Source: Melastoma dodecandrum (taxonomy: Eukaryota > Streptophyta > Magnoliopsida > Myrtales > Melastomataceae). Taken from it: a DNA stretch of 64,000 nt. The notes below the pieces were generated by a model. That model ran no database searches. It was not told where the DNA came from and was given only the letters and a program-made list of their open reading frames with translations. The translations under genes and the position numbers were made by a program. Where the stretch lies: the NCBI GenBank assembly GCA_029817715.1, contig JARUPY010000606.1, positions 4,526,001 to 4,590,000 on the forward strand, written 5' to 3'. This document shows, piece by piece, positions 38,172 through 50,641 of the stretch. The first letter of the stretch is position 1, and each line of letters starts with the position of its first letter.

Positions 38172-41100
38172 TTACAAACAAAACAACTACTATTTAGCCC
38201 CACCTAGGACCTAAATCCAACCGATCTGAGATCTGTGCACATCGCCATCTTGTAACTCATGCACATACTGAACCATGTCCAAAAGCATATGACGAGTACC
38301 TAGACATAAGAGAAAAGGAAACCATTGTCAGTCAAAAAAGCTGGCTGACCATGTGATCCAAAATGGAAAGAAACACTTACTGATGATTTCAGAGCCGATC
38401 CGCGGTGAGATGTTAGCTTCTTCGCCCGGGAACATTTTTGTGGCGTTCTTATCACAAAAAAAAAGAGTCACGCACGCCAGATAACCAGTTGTCTTCACAG
38501 TCGCTCAAAATCTTCAAACCCCTCATACAAACACCTCACCTGGACAGAAATCAAAACACGATCTCAATAATTGTAACACGAATCGAAACAAAAAAATCAA
38601 GCCAAAAACAAGAAAGTAGAGAAGTTGACCAAAACCCATATCGTCCATGTCCAAGATCCCTCTGATTTTAAAAAAGCAAAAAGACCAGAAATCATTTGAC
38701 GGGTAAATCAAATCAAAACCCCAACTTGTCGTAGATAGATCCAGATCGTAATTTTTTCTCTCTCTCAAAACCCATAAGCCTAAACATCATAACATCAACG
38801 AAAGCATAAAATCCAACAAACACCAAAAGACCCAAAAAAACAAACACACACACACGTGATAAACAAGATGTACATATAGATCGGGACAGCGCCAGGGTTA
38901 GTCAACGCATCCAGAAAACCCCCAGCACCCAAAACACCTCGGAGCAGTATATCTCACCCAAAGATTTACAGGCAGCAGAGACGATCGGGAGGATTACTAA
39001 TTCCTCTAACAACGATTTCCTGGGATTCTTTACTTTATCGAAAAGAGGGAAAAGGGTAAAGGGGGGGAACTTGATAACATTGCCCTTCGGCGTTGGATTC
39101 CAATTTGTGTGATTGATTGCTCCGCCCCACGACAAAACGATGACAGCGAACCCTACTACCCTAATAAACCGACAAGTAGGGCCCTTCCGATTTTTTTTAG
39201 AAGTCCGCCTTTTACGCCTTTGTTCCGTGTTGGTCTACAAAATAATTTCATGATTAAAATTTTAAGTTTGTAAATTTTTCGATTAAGGTAAGAAAATTTC
39301 TCTTATAAGGCGAATTTTGGTTTAAAAAAAATTTATCTTAAAAAAGACAATTTTCAAATTTAAATAATTGACTCTGGTGTTTGAAACACCCACTTTCAAT
39401 AAAATCGAACTTATAAAAGCTGATTTCTTGACATTAATCAAAAAATTTCAAAATTTGATATTACAAAATAATTTATAAATTAACATTATTTAAAAATAAA
39501 ACTCACTTCTTTTATATTGCACGTGGGTGAGTACAAATAGCCCCTTGTACGATAGAGGTTTGTACCCGATTTAAAAAAAAAAAATTATAAAATAGAATTC
39601 GTGTTTCAAAAATTACTAAAATATTGTCACTCTCCCTAACTCATTTTTTAAAATAAGATAAGGTGATATTTTAAATAGGGACTTTGTTATAATTTTGCAA
39701 AGTTGCAAAATCATTAACCATCAAATAATGTAGGGCTTCACAAGAATGTTTGCCAAGAAGAGAAGTATCACAAAACATTTATAATACAAGGCAAGGCAAA
39801 GAGGAGAATCGGATAAAAGTTACGAAGACGCGGAATAAAGAGAATGTTTAATTAAATTTTGAAAACGGTGAACCGAACGTTAAGTTAGGATAGGAGAAGG
39901 CGGAACCTGGGTAGCACTAGAAGATCTAGTCATTTTCCATATGTTTGAAAATTATGAAAAGGACCAATTCCCCGTCCAATAAGTAAAATATAGGGCGGCC
40001 CACGTAACGAGGAGGAAAGATGAATTTTCCAAGTAATTGAGGCAGACCTTGACTTGAGCGATCCGGACAAACTTGCGCCAAACTAGTCCGTTCACAAGAC
40101 GTGAATGTCGCTTTCAGACTTTTTGTTCAAGTCGTCCCGAGACGCTCTCATCCTTGGAAATCCCTTGCTCATTTCCTTGACTTGTGCTCCACTCGAGAGT
40201 TTTTCTTTGTTTATCACAATGATTGCCCCCTCCATACCTGCTCTCTGAAATTTAAGTCATCAGGATAACAACATCATGATGATGATCAGGACAACTGGCC
40301 GGTCATTTCGATAAATACACTGGCAGAAAGAAAAAAGACAAGGCAAGCGTTCTTAACCATTCTGGAAGTCGACAACTAATACATTTGACAGGATAAGAAC
40401 CCCCCCACCATGCCTAAGGAGGAGACTCCTCAGTGGCGTGTTGGAAAAACGAAAAACTGAACGGCGACTGCATACAAACACAATTGTGACCCGAAATGAA
40501 TATTAGGTAAACAACCATTAAGTAAAGGCAACCGCTCTAAAGAAGAAACAGGGATTTGCTAAAAGCAAAGTTTAGTTTTAGACGCTAATCGAAATGCCCG
40601 CGTTTCATCGATTCCAGTCGAATCAAAAACCCAAAAGGGAAGGCAAATGGCGCTGACACTTGAGTTTTTTCGAGTGAGGCTCAGGCTAGTAGAGAGGAGA
40701 GGAATGAGTGAGTGGAAACGGATTTAGGAAAGTATACCGGTTCGTAGAAAGCCTTGAATCTTTTTCTACAACGAAACCACCGATCGGAGTTAGATAAGGA
40801 GCCTGCAATATGCATTGAATCCCCCCGCTATCCGACAAATTTTGTCACGTCAGGATGATCTCTATCGGCAAACTACTAGTTCATACACTTGTCAGAAACC
40901 GTGGCTTGGCGCAGCGAAGGTTTGGATGAACTCCAGACGTGGTTAGCGCCTGTTGCTTAGCTGCTCCATGTGACATTCCAGCGAATTTTGTTTGTTCCCC
41001 TTCTCACTTTTTACCAACTTAAAATTTTAATGGAACTTCTTCATACTTAAAAACAAATATTGCGGGGAACAGTTCACAATCCCATCAAGGAAAAGATAAC

Positions 41101-41387
41101 TAGAACAATGCTCAAAGTAGTTCTCGTGGACACAGATATCCAGGAATTTAAGCAGAAAGCTGTTCAAACCCCAGGAAGCATACCCATAGATATTATGGGA
41201 TCAATGCTCAGAGAAGTCCTCGAAATGTCAGCATCGGCTGGCGAAGTGCCTTCAGTTTTTCTACATCCAGTAAGGCTCTAGACCCGTTAGCGCGGCAGCA
41301 GCAGCTCTTCAACTGATTTCGCAACAACAATGGCCGGATAAGATTAATGAGCGTGATGTAAAGCATTTGAATTCAAGAAAATAGTCC
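38172..41387. other. Upstream region of the RCD1-like gene and non-coding stretch
   Basis: 38172-39140 holds the likely leader and promoter of the minus-strand RCD1-like gene, including a strong splice donor at about 38541. From 39140 the sequence is AT-rich and shows no gene, except for an unassigned exon-like frame at 41057-41281. Confidence 0.55.
41057..41281 (+). other. Unassigned exon-like reading frame
   Basis: A 74-codon open frame reads LRGTVHNPIKEKITRTMLKV, then VDTDIQEFKQKAVQTPGSIP and SMLREVLEMSASAGEV, with balanced amino-acid use. GTAAGG after FLHP at about 41272 would be a good splice donor. I do not recognise the protein. It could be one exon of another gene relic or a chance frame. 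Confidence 0.3.
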
Positions 41388-42608
41388 TCAGTAATCCCAA
41401 AGGAAAATACTCAATGATCGGAAGAGTATAATAACCTGACGGTAATGATGCTGATTGCTTAAGAAGTGGAAAGATCCCTGTGTTCTTCCGGGGAGTCTTC
41501 TCTCCCCTCTTCCTGAGAGTCCTGCCTTCCAGTAAGTTCTGCCTCCCGTCGTCGAGGTGTCCGGTTTGCTCGCCTGATTGAACTTGTGTTCATACTCCAA
41601 GTAGTAGTAGGATCCAGCTGCCTTCTGCTCCTTATCCTTAGTGGAGTCCAATTTGTTTTTCCTCGGACAGAAATTAGTCGGGTCCCGTCTGAAAGTGATA
41701 TCCAAATGCTGCACACAGAATAAAGGCGAGCCAACAGATATTCTCCAAGCTGAGAATGCCAGTTCAGTTTATTGTTATTTTCTAATAATTCCAATATAAA
41801 CAATCATAAAATTAAGCTACATGCGTTGCCATAGAGTAAATGAGAAGAATCAAGAGTGGCAAGATTATGTTACACTTACCGATAAGAAAAGATTCATTCC
41901 TGAAAGCAGCGACTGCGGAGGATTTGCAGTACATTCAATTGAGGGCTTCCCCTCAAACACGGCCACTCTATCCGCTAGATATGTTGCCATTATGAAATCA
42001 TGTTCAACCACAAATGCAGTTTTCTTCGAGTGGAGAATAACCTCTTTATAACTTTGCAAGCCCGAATTCGCTGTTCGGAATCGAGATATGCACTTGGTTC
42101 ATCTATGAGATAGATATCTGCTGGCTGCAACATCAATAATCCACATCCCACACATAGAGGCAGGTGTCCAAGTAATTAATTGAAAATGCTTCTGCAAACA
42201 TTCTTTCTCAGGCATGTTCATGTCGCATGATGTACCAACTTTCAGATAAGTAGAAGACAGGGTTCATGGAAAAGAGGAGAGCAGAAGATTTAAGATGAAT
42301 CAGAGAATTCTCTAGTGTTCAAGTTAGCTTCCAATGACTCAAGCCAAAGCACCAAACCTCGGCTTCTCCAGCGGGTGCAAATCCAAAACAGATATCATTG
42401 AAGAAAGAAGACAAACAACCTCGAGCAAAATAAGATCCAACTCTCCAAGAATAGGAGTGGCCGAAAGAAGATGATGTTTCGAGAAAACATCTGTCACAAT
42501 GCAACCAAGGACTACCAAGAGGTTACCTGCGAAATCTAAGAATTGATGCAACTGAAGAAAACACATAGGAAAAAACCATGCTCACTTTTCCAAGGCAAAG
42601 GCATATTG

Positions 42609-42968
42609 TGTAGAAGGAGAAGGAAAGGCAGAGAAGACAGGAGAGCAGAGAAGGAAGAAGTAGCAGAAAGAAGAAGCAGAAGAAGAAGAAGAAGACGGAG
42701 AAAAAGAAGAAGATGCAGAAAGCAGAGGAAGGGAAGAAGGTCAGAGAGAAGGAGGCAGGAAAACCAATTTTTGTTATAACAGAAAGAACTGACTACATTG
42801 TCTACTGTATAGCCAACACTTTATAACAACCTTCACGTCCTCTATGTAAATTACAGAAAGCACCCTTCACAGCTACCCCTCACAGCTTGGCTTCCGATGG
42901 GCTGATTTCCTGGACTGGATTGAGTTCCTGAATTCCATCACCATTCTGGGCTTCGTTACCGTCCAACA
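42609..42968 (-). repeat. LTR of the copia element (3' LTR in its own direction)
   Basis: The 360-bp repeat reads TGTAGAAGGAGAAGG ... CCGTCCAACA on the plus strand and contains a GAA-rich microsatellite. It differs from 47514-47875 at roughly ten positions or small indels. The stop codon of the gag-pol frame (42880-42882) lies inside it. Confidence 0.95.
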
Positions 42969-45900
42969 CTTCCCCGCAAACTAAGCCATCTCGACCACTA
43001 TCTTCGGGTTCATCTTGACCTGCATTGTTTCCTCTGGTTCTGTACTTCACCTCTGGGCCTTTGCCACCCACATTTGGTTTGCCCATCACAGTGAGTCTGT
43101 GTCTGAAATGAATAAACTTTTGTACTGGAACAACCTTTGTTAAGGGATCAGCCAGCTGATGCTCAGAACTAATATGCAGAATCTGTATCCTCCCTTCCAT
43201 TACCTTCTCCCTTATAAAGTGGAAATCAATTTCCACATCATGTAGCACCGGATTGGCCGCCAGCTGAATAGTGCTCATATTATCACAAAACAAAATTGGA
43301 ACTGGCTGAACTGTCGAACAGATGGTGTTCTGCTCTGGTAAGACCTGCAACTCCTCAAGTAAGCGTTGCACCCACACTACCTCGGCCACACCATCAGCAA
43401 GGGCACGGAACTCAGCCTCGGTACTGGACCGAGAAACAACTCTTTGTTTATGTGATGTCCAGGACACTAAATTCGGTCCAAGGAATGTACAATAGCCACT
43501 TGTACTCTTCCTGTCGTCGGGGCAACTAGCCCAATCAGCGTCGGAGAAACAAGCTACCTCCAGTGAGCCTCCAGCAGAAAACACAATCCCATAATGCGAC
43601 GTTCCCTTCAAATAACGGAGGATTCTCTTTACAGCTTGAAAATGAGCCGTAGTAGGACGACGGAGGAACTGACAGACCTTATTCACCGCAAAGCAAATAT
43701 CAGGTCTCGTATTTGTGCAGTATTGAAGGGCACCAACTAGGCTGCAAAACAGCGTGGGATCAGGTAGCTCATCCCCTTCATACTTAGACAGAACACCGGT
43801 TGTGGCCATGGGGGTAGGGACTGGTTTACAGTCAGACATATCAGCCTTCTCCAACAAGTCTGTAATATATTTTTCCTGGCAAACATGAAGACACCCATCA
43901 TGTTTTGTAACCTGAAAGCCCAAGAAAAACGACAGATCCCCAAGATCCTTTAGAGCGAACTTGTTGTGAAGCTGAGGCAATAACGCTGTAATACCAAGAG
44001 TATTAGAACCAGTGATAACAATGTCATCAACGTAGACAAGAAGAATGATAACACCCGCAGCCGAATGCTGATAGAATAAAGAAGCATCCGCTTTGGAATT
44101 CACAAAACCCCATTTCAACAAGCAACTACTGAGCTTTAGATACCACGCTCTAGGACTCTGCTTTAGGCCGTACAAAGCTTTCTTCAGCAAGCACACATGA
44201 GATGGAAAACGGGCATCCCCAAACCCTGGTGGCTGTTGCATAAAAACCATTTCAGACAAATCGCCATTCAAGAACGCATTATGGACATCTAACTGACGTA
44301 GATTCCAACCAAAAGTAACCGCCAGGCCTAGAATCATCCGAATGGTTTGATGTTTAACCACCGGGCTAAACGTCTCCTTGTAATCAATGCCCGGAGTTTG
44401 ATGGAAGCCCTTTGCAACAAGCCGAGCTTTACACCTCTCGAGAGTTCCATTGGAATGCACCTTCACCTTAAATACCCACTTGCAGCCAACTATTTTCTGA
44501 TCTGGAGTGCGAGGGACAAGAATCCAAGTGTTGTTTCGCTGCAGTGCCTCAAGCTCAACTCCCATTGCTTTATTCCAGATTGGAGAGGTGAGAGCCTCAA
44601 AAACTGTGGTGGGTTCAGTAGGGAGAGAGGTGAAGGTAGTCTGGGTGGGGTGGAAACTGGTATAGTGTGTTTTTGGGCAGAAAATGACAGCCTTAGATCT
44701 GGTTACCATGGGATGGACGTTTTCGGCGGGAGTAGGAAGAGAAGGATTGACAGTGACAGGAGCTATAGGAGTAGGTCGTTGATCTGTTACTATTGGCAAT
44801 GAAACAGCTTGGTCCGAGATGTGACTGACACGAGTGTCACCTGCCAACTCAGGGGAGGGTCCAGAAACCAGAGATGGAGAGGGAGAACACATATAGGGAA
44901 TTGGGTGTATAACAACAGGGAGACAAGGACTAGAGTGGGATATGTTTGACAGAGACAGAGTGAGATTTTTGAAGGGAAAAATGGTCTCGTCAAAGATAAC
45001 ATCCCGGGATATATAACGCTTACCAGAGGACGGATCAAAGCAGACATAGCCCTTATGAGATGAGCTTCTGCCCAAGAGAACACACGAGACAGATCGAGCT
45101 TCAAGTTTATGAGTATTATAAGGACGAGATAAAGGAAAACAAAGGCATCCGAAGATGCGCAAAGAAGTATAGTCGGGTGCAGATTTATACAAAAGAGAAA
45201 AGGGAGTCTGATAGTTCAGGATTCGGGAAGGAAGCATGTTAATCAAATTAACAGCTTCATTGAACGCATAGGGCCAGAATTTCGTAGGAACTGCGGCATG
45301 GGTCAGAAGAGCAAGTCCCACCTCAACCACATGTCTGTTTTTCCGTTCAACGCGACCGTTCTGCTGAGGTGTGTAGGGGCAGGAGATCTGATGTAAGATG
45401 CCCCGACGACCAAGATAGGAATGGAGGGAGCGAAACTCCCCTCCCCAATCAGATCTTACACTAGAAATGGTTGTTTTGAACTGATTTGTAACCATAGTAG
45501 AAAACTGGATAAATGCGGTAAGGGCTTGAGATTTAGTGCGAAGAAGGTAGAGCCATGTAAACCGAGTAGCATCGTCAACCAGGAGCATAAAGTAACAGTT
45601 TCCAGTCACAGATCGCACAGGGGAGGGACCCCAGAGATCTGTGTGAATTAATTGGAAGGGGGATGATGCATGAGACAAGGATGAGGAGTAAGGTAACCGG
45701 TGATGTTTGCTTAAAACACAAGTTTGACAGACAGACAACGGAAGAGACGAGGAAGAGACAGTCAAGTCAACACAGGAATGAAGAACTTTAGACAAAGTTT
45801 CTGAGTTTGGGTGGCCTAGACGAGCATGCCATGTGGCTCTATCGACGGGAGGAGACTGAGCTGTCACTAAAGCCTGTATAGACGATGGAGATGGTATAGG

Positions 45901-47472
45901 GGAGGAAGATGGTGAAGAATATGGTTGGACAAGCGTATCAAGCGGACTCTGAGGTGGAAGTTTGTAGAGGCCCCGATCCATGTGCCCCATGATGAGAACC
46001 TGATGAGTCTTCTTGTCCTTGACAAAACAGACATCAGAATGAAATTCAACATAGACGTCATTATCCCGGCACAGTCGAGACACACTAATGAGATGTTTGG
46101 ACAGAGCTGGAGTATGAAGAATCTGAGAGAGATGAAGACGACTCACCCCAGTTGACAGTGAACTAGTACCAGTATGAGCAATACCGAGACAAGAACCATT
46201 GCCAATAGTAACAGAAGAATTACCCAAGTATGGGGAGATGTTTTGAAGACCTGTGGTGGTAGGAGTAACATGATGCGTGGCCCCAGAATCAACAAGCCAC
46301 TCATCACCAGTGGAAGCAGTTGGAAGGGAAGGCAGGGGAGGCCGTTGCGGTGAAGAGGAGGAATAAAGAAGGTAGGACTGGGGAATAGGGTGAGGAGAAA
46401 AATTAGTGAAGTGGGCTTCTGGGTACATAGGCTGAGGAGGAGACGAATTAGAATAAGGCTGGGAAATAGGGTAAGACTGAAAGGAGGTGTTCAACTTATG
46501 ATAACAAGCAAGAGCAGTATGCCCTACTTTAAAACAGATTTGGCAACGTGGTTTGGGTTTAAGGAAGGGTCTGGGAAAACCTCTTTGAGAGATATCTGCA
46601 GGGGGAATAGGCGGCCGTCCCAGTAAACCGGGTTGAGGTTGTGGGTATGAAGAGAGATGAGCAGGTGGTCGAGGAGGTCTGTAAACGGAACGGGAGGAGG
46701 GTCTGACAGAAGCAGGGCGAGAATAGTTCTGAGGCGTCCCATCACTGGAACGGAAAGAGGAGAGGTGTACCTGAGGCAACGAGCTATCCAACACTTGTCT
46801 TCTCTCCAGGCACAAATCGAAGCTTAGCAGGAGATTTTGCACTTCTTCCAGAGAGGGTTGATCAGACCTGCTATATATGGACGTGACCACAGCATCATAC
46901 TCCGCTGGCAAGCCTTCAAGCATATACCACATATAATCCCTCTGTCTGACCGGCTCGCCTACAGCGCTGAGTTGCTCGGACAGATTTTTCAGAGCATTGA
47001 GATATTGTTGCATTGACTGCCCATCTTTCTTCAACTGCTGCATCTGCATCCGGAGATTCATGATCCTGGAGGGAGAGATGGACTCATACCTGTTTCGCAA
47101 TGTATCCCAGACCTCACTCGAAGTCTTGCAGCCCACAACCAGACTCAGAGATTCCTGAGTCAAGGCAGAGAATAGGAGGCTCATAACCGATTTGTCGGTC
47201 CGCTGCCAGGTTCTGTAGTCTGGGTTGAGAATCTGGCGCTCCACATCCAGGAATTGTGGTGGAGACACTGTCTGGCCGAAGATAAATTCCTCGAGCCCCG
47301 CGGCCATCACCTGTCCCTTCCAGAGCAGATAGTTTGAGTCCCCCAGTTTGACTAGAGAGGCAAACACACTAGTGGGAAGCTGCATTTGTTGCAGACTTTG
47401 TAAGTTGTGTTGCCCCGAGAGCCCAGAATCTTGAGCTGCAGGAGTTGCAGAGGAGGAGAACTGTTCCGTCAT
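42880..47472 (-). CDS. Copia gag-pol polyprotein, intact 1530 codons
   Basis: One open frame encodes the whole polyprotein of a Ty1/copia retrotransposon. Gag (about residues 35-230) has YLLWKGQVMAAGLEEFI and a zinc knuckle CQICFKVGHTALAC near 310. Protease has LVDSGATHH near 392. The pre-integrase HARLGHPNSETL is followed by the integrase core with TDLWGP, SDWGGEF and NGRVERKNRH (D, D and E all kept, about 600-720). Reverse transcriptase starts near 965 (WIL.P, KWVFKVKVHSNG) and has YVDD near 1147. RNase H has SDADWASCPDDRKSTSGY near 1310 and LHDVEIDFHFIREK. Order protease-integrase-reverse transcriptase defines copia. Wording is closest to the Ale/Retrofit type (inference). Nothing essential is visibly missing. 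Confidence 0.95.
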   Translation of the reverse strand: MTEQFSSSATPAAQDSGLSGQHNLQSLQQMQLPTSVFASLVKLGDSNYLLWKGQVMAAGLEEFIFGQTVSPPQFLDVERQILNPDYRTWQRTDKSVMSLLFSALTQESLSLVVGCKTSSEVWDTLRNRYESISPSRIMNLRMQMQQLKKDGQSMQQYLNALKNLSEQLSAVGEPVRQRDYMWYMLEGLPAEYDAVVTSIYSRSDQPSLEEVQNLLLSFDLCLERRQVLDSSLPQVHLSSFRSSDGTPQNYSRPASVRPSSRSVYRPPRPPAHLSSYPQPQPGLLGRPPIPPADISQRGFPRPFLKPKPRCQICFKVGHTALACYHKLNTSFQSYPISQPYSNSSPPQPMYPEAHFTNFSPHPIPQSYLLYSSSSPQRPPLPSLPTASTGDEWLVDSGATHHVTPTTTGLQNISPYLGNSSVTIGNGSCLGIAHTGTSSLSTGVSRLHLSQILHTPALSKHLISVSRLCRDNDVYVEFHSDVCFVKDKKTHQVLIMGHMDRGLYKLPPQSPLDTLVQPYSSPSSSPIPSPSSIQALVTAQSPPVDRATWHARLGHPNSETLSKVLHSCVDLTVSSSSLPLSVCQTCVLSKHHRLPYSSSLSHASSPFQLIHTDLWGPSPVRSVTGNCYFMLLVDDATRFTWLYLLRTKSQALTAFIQFSTMVTNQFKTTISSVRSDWGGEFRSLHSYLGRRGILHQISCPYTPQQNGRVERKNRHVVEVGLALLTHAAVPTKFWPYAFNEAVNLINMLPSRILNYQTPFSLLYKSAPDYTSLRIFGCLCFPLSRPYNTHKLEARSVSCVLLGRSSSHKGYVCFDPSSGKRYISRDVIFDETIFPFKNLTLSLSNISHSSPCLPVVIHPIPYMCSPSPSLVSGPSPELAGDTRVSHISDQAVSLPIVTDQRPTPIAPVTVNPSLPTPAENVHPMVTRSKAVIFCPKTHYTSFHPTQTTFTSLPTEPTTVFEALTSPIWNKAMGVELEALQRNNTWILVPRTPDQKIVGCKWVFKVKVHSNGTLERCKARLVAKGFHQTPGIDYKETFSPVVKHQTIRMILGLAVTFGWNLRQLDVHNAFLNGDLSEMVFMQQPPGFGDARFPSHVCLLKKALYGLKQSPRAWYLKLSSCLLKWGFVNSKADASLFYQHSAAGVIILLVYVDDIVITGSNTLGITALLPQLHNKFALKDLGDLSFFLGFQVTKHDGCLHVCQEKYITDLLEKADMSDCKPVPTPMATTGVLSKYEGDELPDPTLFCSLVGALQYCTNTRPDICFAVNKVCQFLRRPTTAHFQAVKRILRYLKGTSHYGIVFSAGGSLEVACFSDADWASCPDDRKSTSGYCTFLGPNLVSWTSHKQRVVSRSSTEAEFRALADGVAEVVWVQRLLEELQVLPEQNTICSTVQPVPILFCDNMSTIQLAANPVLHDVEIDFHFIREKVMEGRIQILHISSEHQLADPLTKVVPVQKFIHFRHRLTVMGKPNVGGKGPEVKYRTRGNNAGQDEPEDSGRDGLVCGEVLDGNEAQNGDGIQELNPVQEISPSEAKL

Positions 47473-47513
47473 TTCGTTGATACAGCTTCACGCCTACAGA
47501 AGCTCTGATACCA

Positions 47514-47875
47514 TGTAGAAGGAGAAGGAAAGGCAGAGAAGACAGGAGAGCAGAGAAGGAAGAAGTAGCAGAAAGAAGAAGAAGAAGAAGAAGAAGAAGA
47601 CGAAGAAAAAGAAGAAGATGCAGAAAGCAGCAGAGAAAGGGAAGAAGTTCAGAGAGAAGGAGGCAGGAAAACCAATTTTTGTTATAACAGAAAGAACTGA
47701 CTACATTGTCCACTGTATAGCCAACACTTTATAACAACCTTCACGTCCTCTATGTAAATTACAGAAAGCACCCTTCACAGTTACCCCTCACAGCTTGGCT
47801 TCCGATGGGCTGATTTCCTGGACTGGATTGAGTTCCTGATTTTATCACCATTCTGGGCTTCGTTACCGTCCAACA
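47514..47875 (-). repeat. LTR of the copia element (5' LTR in its own direction)
   Basis: This 362-bp LTR lies next to the primer-binding site and is followed on the plus strand by the TATTG duplication. It contains a longer GAA repeat than its partner at 42609-42968. Confidence 0.95.
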
Positions 47876-50641
47876 TATTGCAACTCTTTGCAGTTCTCCT
47901 CCAGAAAGTTTTGAAACTTGTTGATCCATCAGTTCTTCTATCTGCATTGGTTTCATCACATCGGAGACAAACTGGGGATGTGTATATGAATCCGGAATCT
48001 GTTGATGAAGCAGATGCTAACAGAAGATTGAAATTTGGAACTGAGTTCCTGGCGCTTGTAAGCGACATTGAATTCCGGAATCTCCGTGTCATCTCCTTCG
48101 ATAGAATCAGGTTTGACTAACCCAACCTTCAGGAGAGAGTAAAAGGACATAAGAGATCCACCCAATATGTATAAACAATATCTAGAAATAGACTCTGAAG
48201 CAATTAATGCCGTCCCTAAAGGCAACCGATTGCCAAACCAAGGAAATAAGTGCCCACCAGAGTTCTAATGAATGTTGTCTTCCCTGTTCCATTCTCTCCA
48301 AGCATGAAAATAATCTGAGAATCCGTAAACTCGCCCCCAACAACCTTAAGCTTGAACTCTCCTTGGACAACTGTCATTGTCGGATACTTGTAGCGTGCAT
48401 ATGTCTGTATATTCTCAGTCGCTTCCTCTGGAGTCTCGGCAACCTAACATAGAATATGGATGATTAGATGGATAACTGACTGAGGTTCATGACAGAATCA
48501 ATGGATCTCGTTTTACCTTGAATGTAAGAGCCTCATCCCGAAATCGCAGATTTTCGGTTGGGACATTTCCAGCGAGGAATACATTTGTTCCCTCTCTAAC
48601 TGAGAAGGGAAGGGTCACAACACCATATGCACCAGGCTTCCCATATAAGCAGCAAATGAAGTCCGACAAGTAATCTAGGACACTAATGCTCCACTACAAT
48701 TACGTAGCTGAGATGTCCGTGAGGAAATGAAACTCAAAATCTCATACTACCAGCTCATTCAGAGACCAACCTGTCCAGCCTTAACAATGACCGTATTACT
48801 TGGGCTGCTTTGAGCTTCTGCTTCACATCAAGATAGCTTGAAGGTTCATCGAACATATAAATGTCAGCATTTTGCATCACAACTATCGCAATGGAAAACC
48901 TTTGAAGTTCTCCTTCTGAAAGATCACTGATGTTCCTGTCTAGGACTTGATTCAACTCTAAATCCACACAGAGCTGTTCTTTCATCCCTCTCTCGTCTAT
49001 ACGGTCAAGTTCCGTCCCCACCTTACCCAGACATGATTTGGCGACATGATCTACTGGGGCTTAATTATAGCCTACAAGATCAAACAGATTATTCTGTTAC
49101 TAAAAACAAGGTATAATTTCTTCCAAAAAAGGCATGACATAGGCATGTAAGCACCTCGTAGAACATATTCCTCCATGAGACATCTACTTACAGAGAAAGC
49201 ATCGAGATTTAGTACATTATTGCAAAGACAAATATGCAGTTTTCATATAAGTGTGAAGAAAGTATAATGATATGATTTGAACTAGAAAATGTCCATCCCT
49301 CCATGCAGAAGGCAAGCATGCCTAGGAAATATTTTCTTTCATGTTTTCGTATATGGGGTCTCACATTAATAGTCTTAAGGACAAGAAATGGAGTCAACCA
49401 TGGCATTTGGTTTTAAATTAACCGATTAATGAAGAATGTCATGAACAATATAAAAGCATAGGCGTATAGTATGATTGCATAGTCCCTTGACAAATGCATT
49501 CCACAAATGATTTGCAGGCCACGGACCACAAATGTGACATTAAGAAAAAAGCTTGTAAAAAAAGTCCTTGACTCGAGAAAGGACTCTTGAATGACTAAAT
49601 CCAACAATACCTTTAAATTGTCTTCCAGCATCCGTGTGAAATAATTTTGGAGTTCAGATCCACGAAAGTAAGTAAAAATTTCTTGCCAGTCAGGCCTGAA
49701 ATGAGACCTAAAGGTGAAGGACATAGCTAACTGATAACATCTCTAGGATAAGTAGCTCAAAAACAAATATGTAACAACACATCATATCGGCCCAAATTTG
49801 GCTTCAGTTTTCCTGCTAAGATTTTGAGGGCGGTGGACTTCCCAATGCCATTAGTTCCAACCAAACCAAGAACTTGTCCTGGCCTCGGGACCGGCAGCCT
49901 GTAGTAAACACAGAAGATTAGGGTAGATGACAAGCAATTTTAAGGAAATGGAAGCTGCCAGCGATATTTGAACACCAACCTACGCAATTTAAACAAGTTG
50001 GCTCCATATCGATGAGTGGTATCCTTATCCAGATCTTTTGGCAGGTTAATGATTTGGATTGCATCAAAAGGGCATTTCTGTATTGATAAAAATGGATCTC
50101 GGATATTATAAATAAACCCAAAATCCGTAAACAAAAAGGAGCGAATTACAAATACAAACCTTAACACATATACCACATCCTATGCACAATTCCTCAGAAA
50201 TAGAAGCAATCCTGGACTGTGGAGCGACCTCGATGCACAAATTACCTGCAGATACACAAAAAAAAAAGCATAGTTGCGAGATAGAAGCATTCAAAGTAGC
50301 TGGTACTAACTTCAAGGTCATCAACAGTGCCAAAATATCCCCCTTTTTTACGAGGGGAAGCATGGCAAAAGAGAAACTAACACCCCTCAGGGTCTCCTCT
50401 GGGGGCAGGACTACTGAAACTACACACTGATCAAAGACACCATCTCCAGTCTGGTATTTTAGGAAGGTGGCAACGCATGTGCATGAACTATAAATATAAA
50501 GTGATCAGGAGCAAGCCGCCTCTAGGCCTGGTTATGGCTTTGGATTGAAAATCCCCCACTATTCGCGGCAGAACTTCCCCGCCACAATTTTCTTTCATAA
50601 TCAATTAGCTCCGATCCGACGCAAAGCAATGTGATTCGCCC

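Larger units (their letters stand above)
42609..47875 (-). mobile_element. Ty1/copia retrotransposon with intact coding frame
   Basis: The 5267-bp element is bounded by near-identical LTRs with TG...CA ends and flanked by TATTG on both sides (42604-42608 and 47876-47880). Reading on the minus strand, the left-hand LTR is followed directly by the primer-binding site TGGTATCAGAGC (initiator Met tRNA) at about 47513-47502. It is inserted in an exon of the dead ABCE gene, in the same orientation. Small LTR divergence and an uninterrupted frame indicate a fairly recent insertion. Confidence 0.96.

Noticed and set aside
43296..46626. Plus-strand open frames opposite the copia polyprotein
   Set aside because: They are complementary shadows of the intact minus-strand gag-pol frame.
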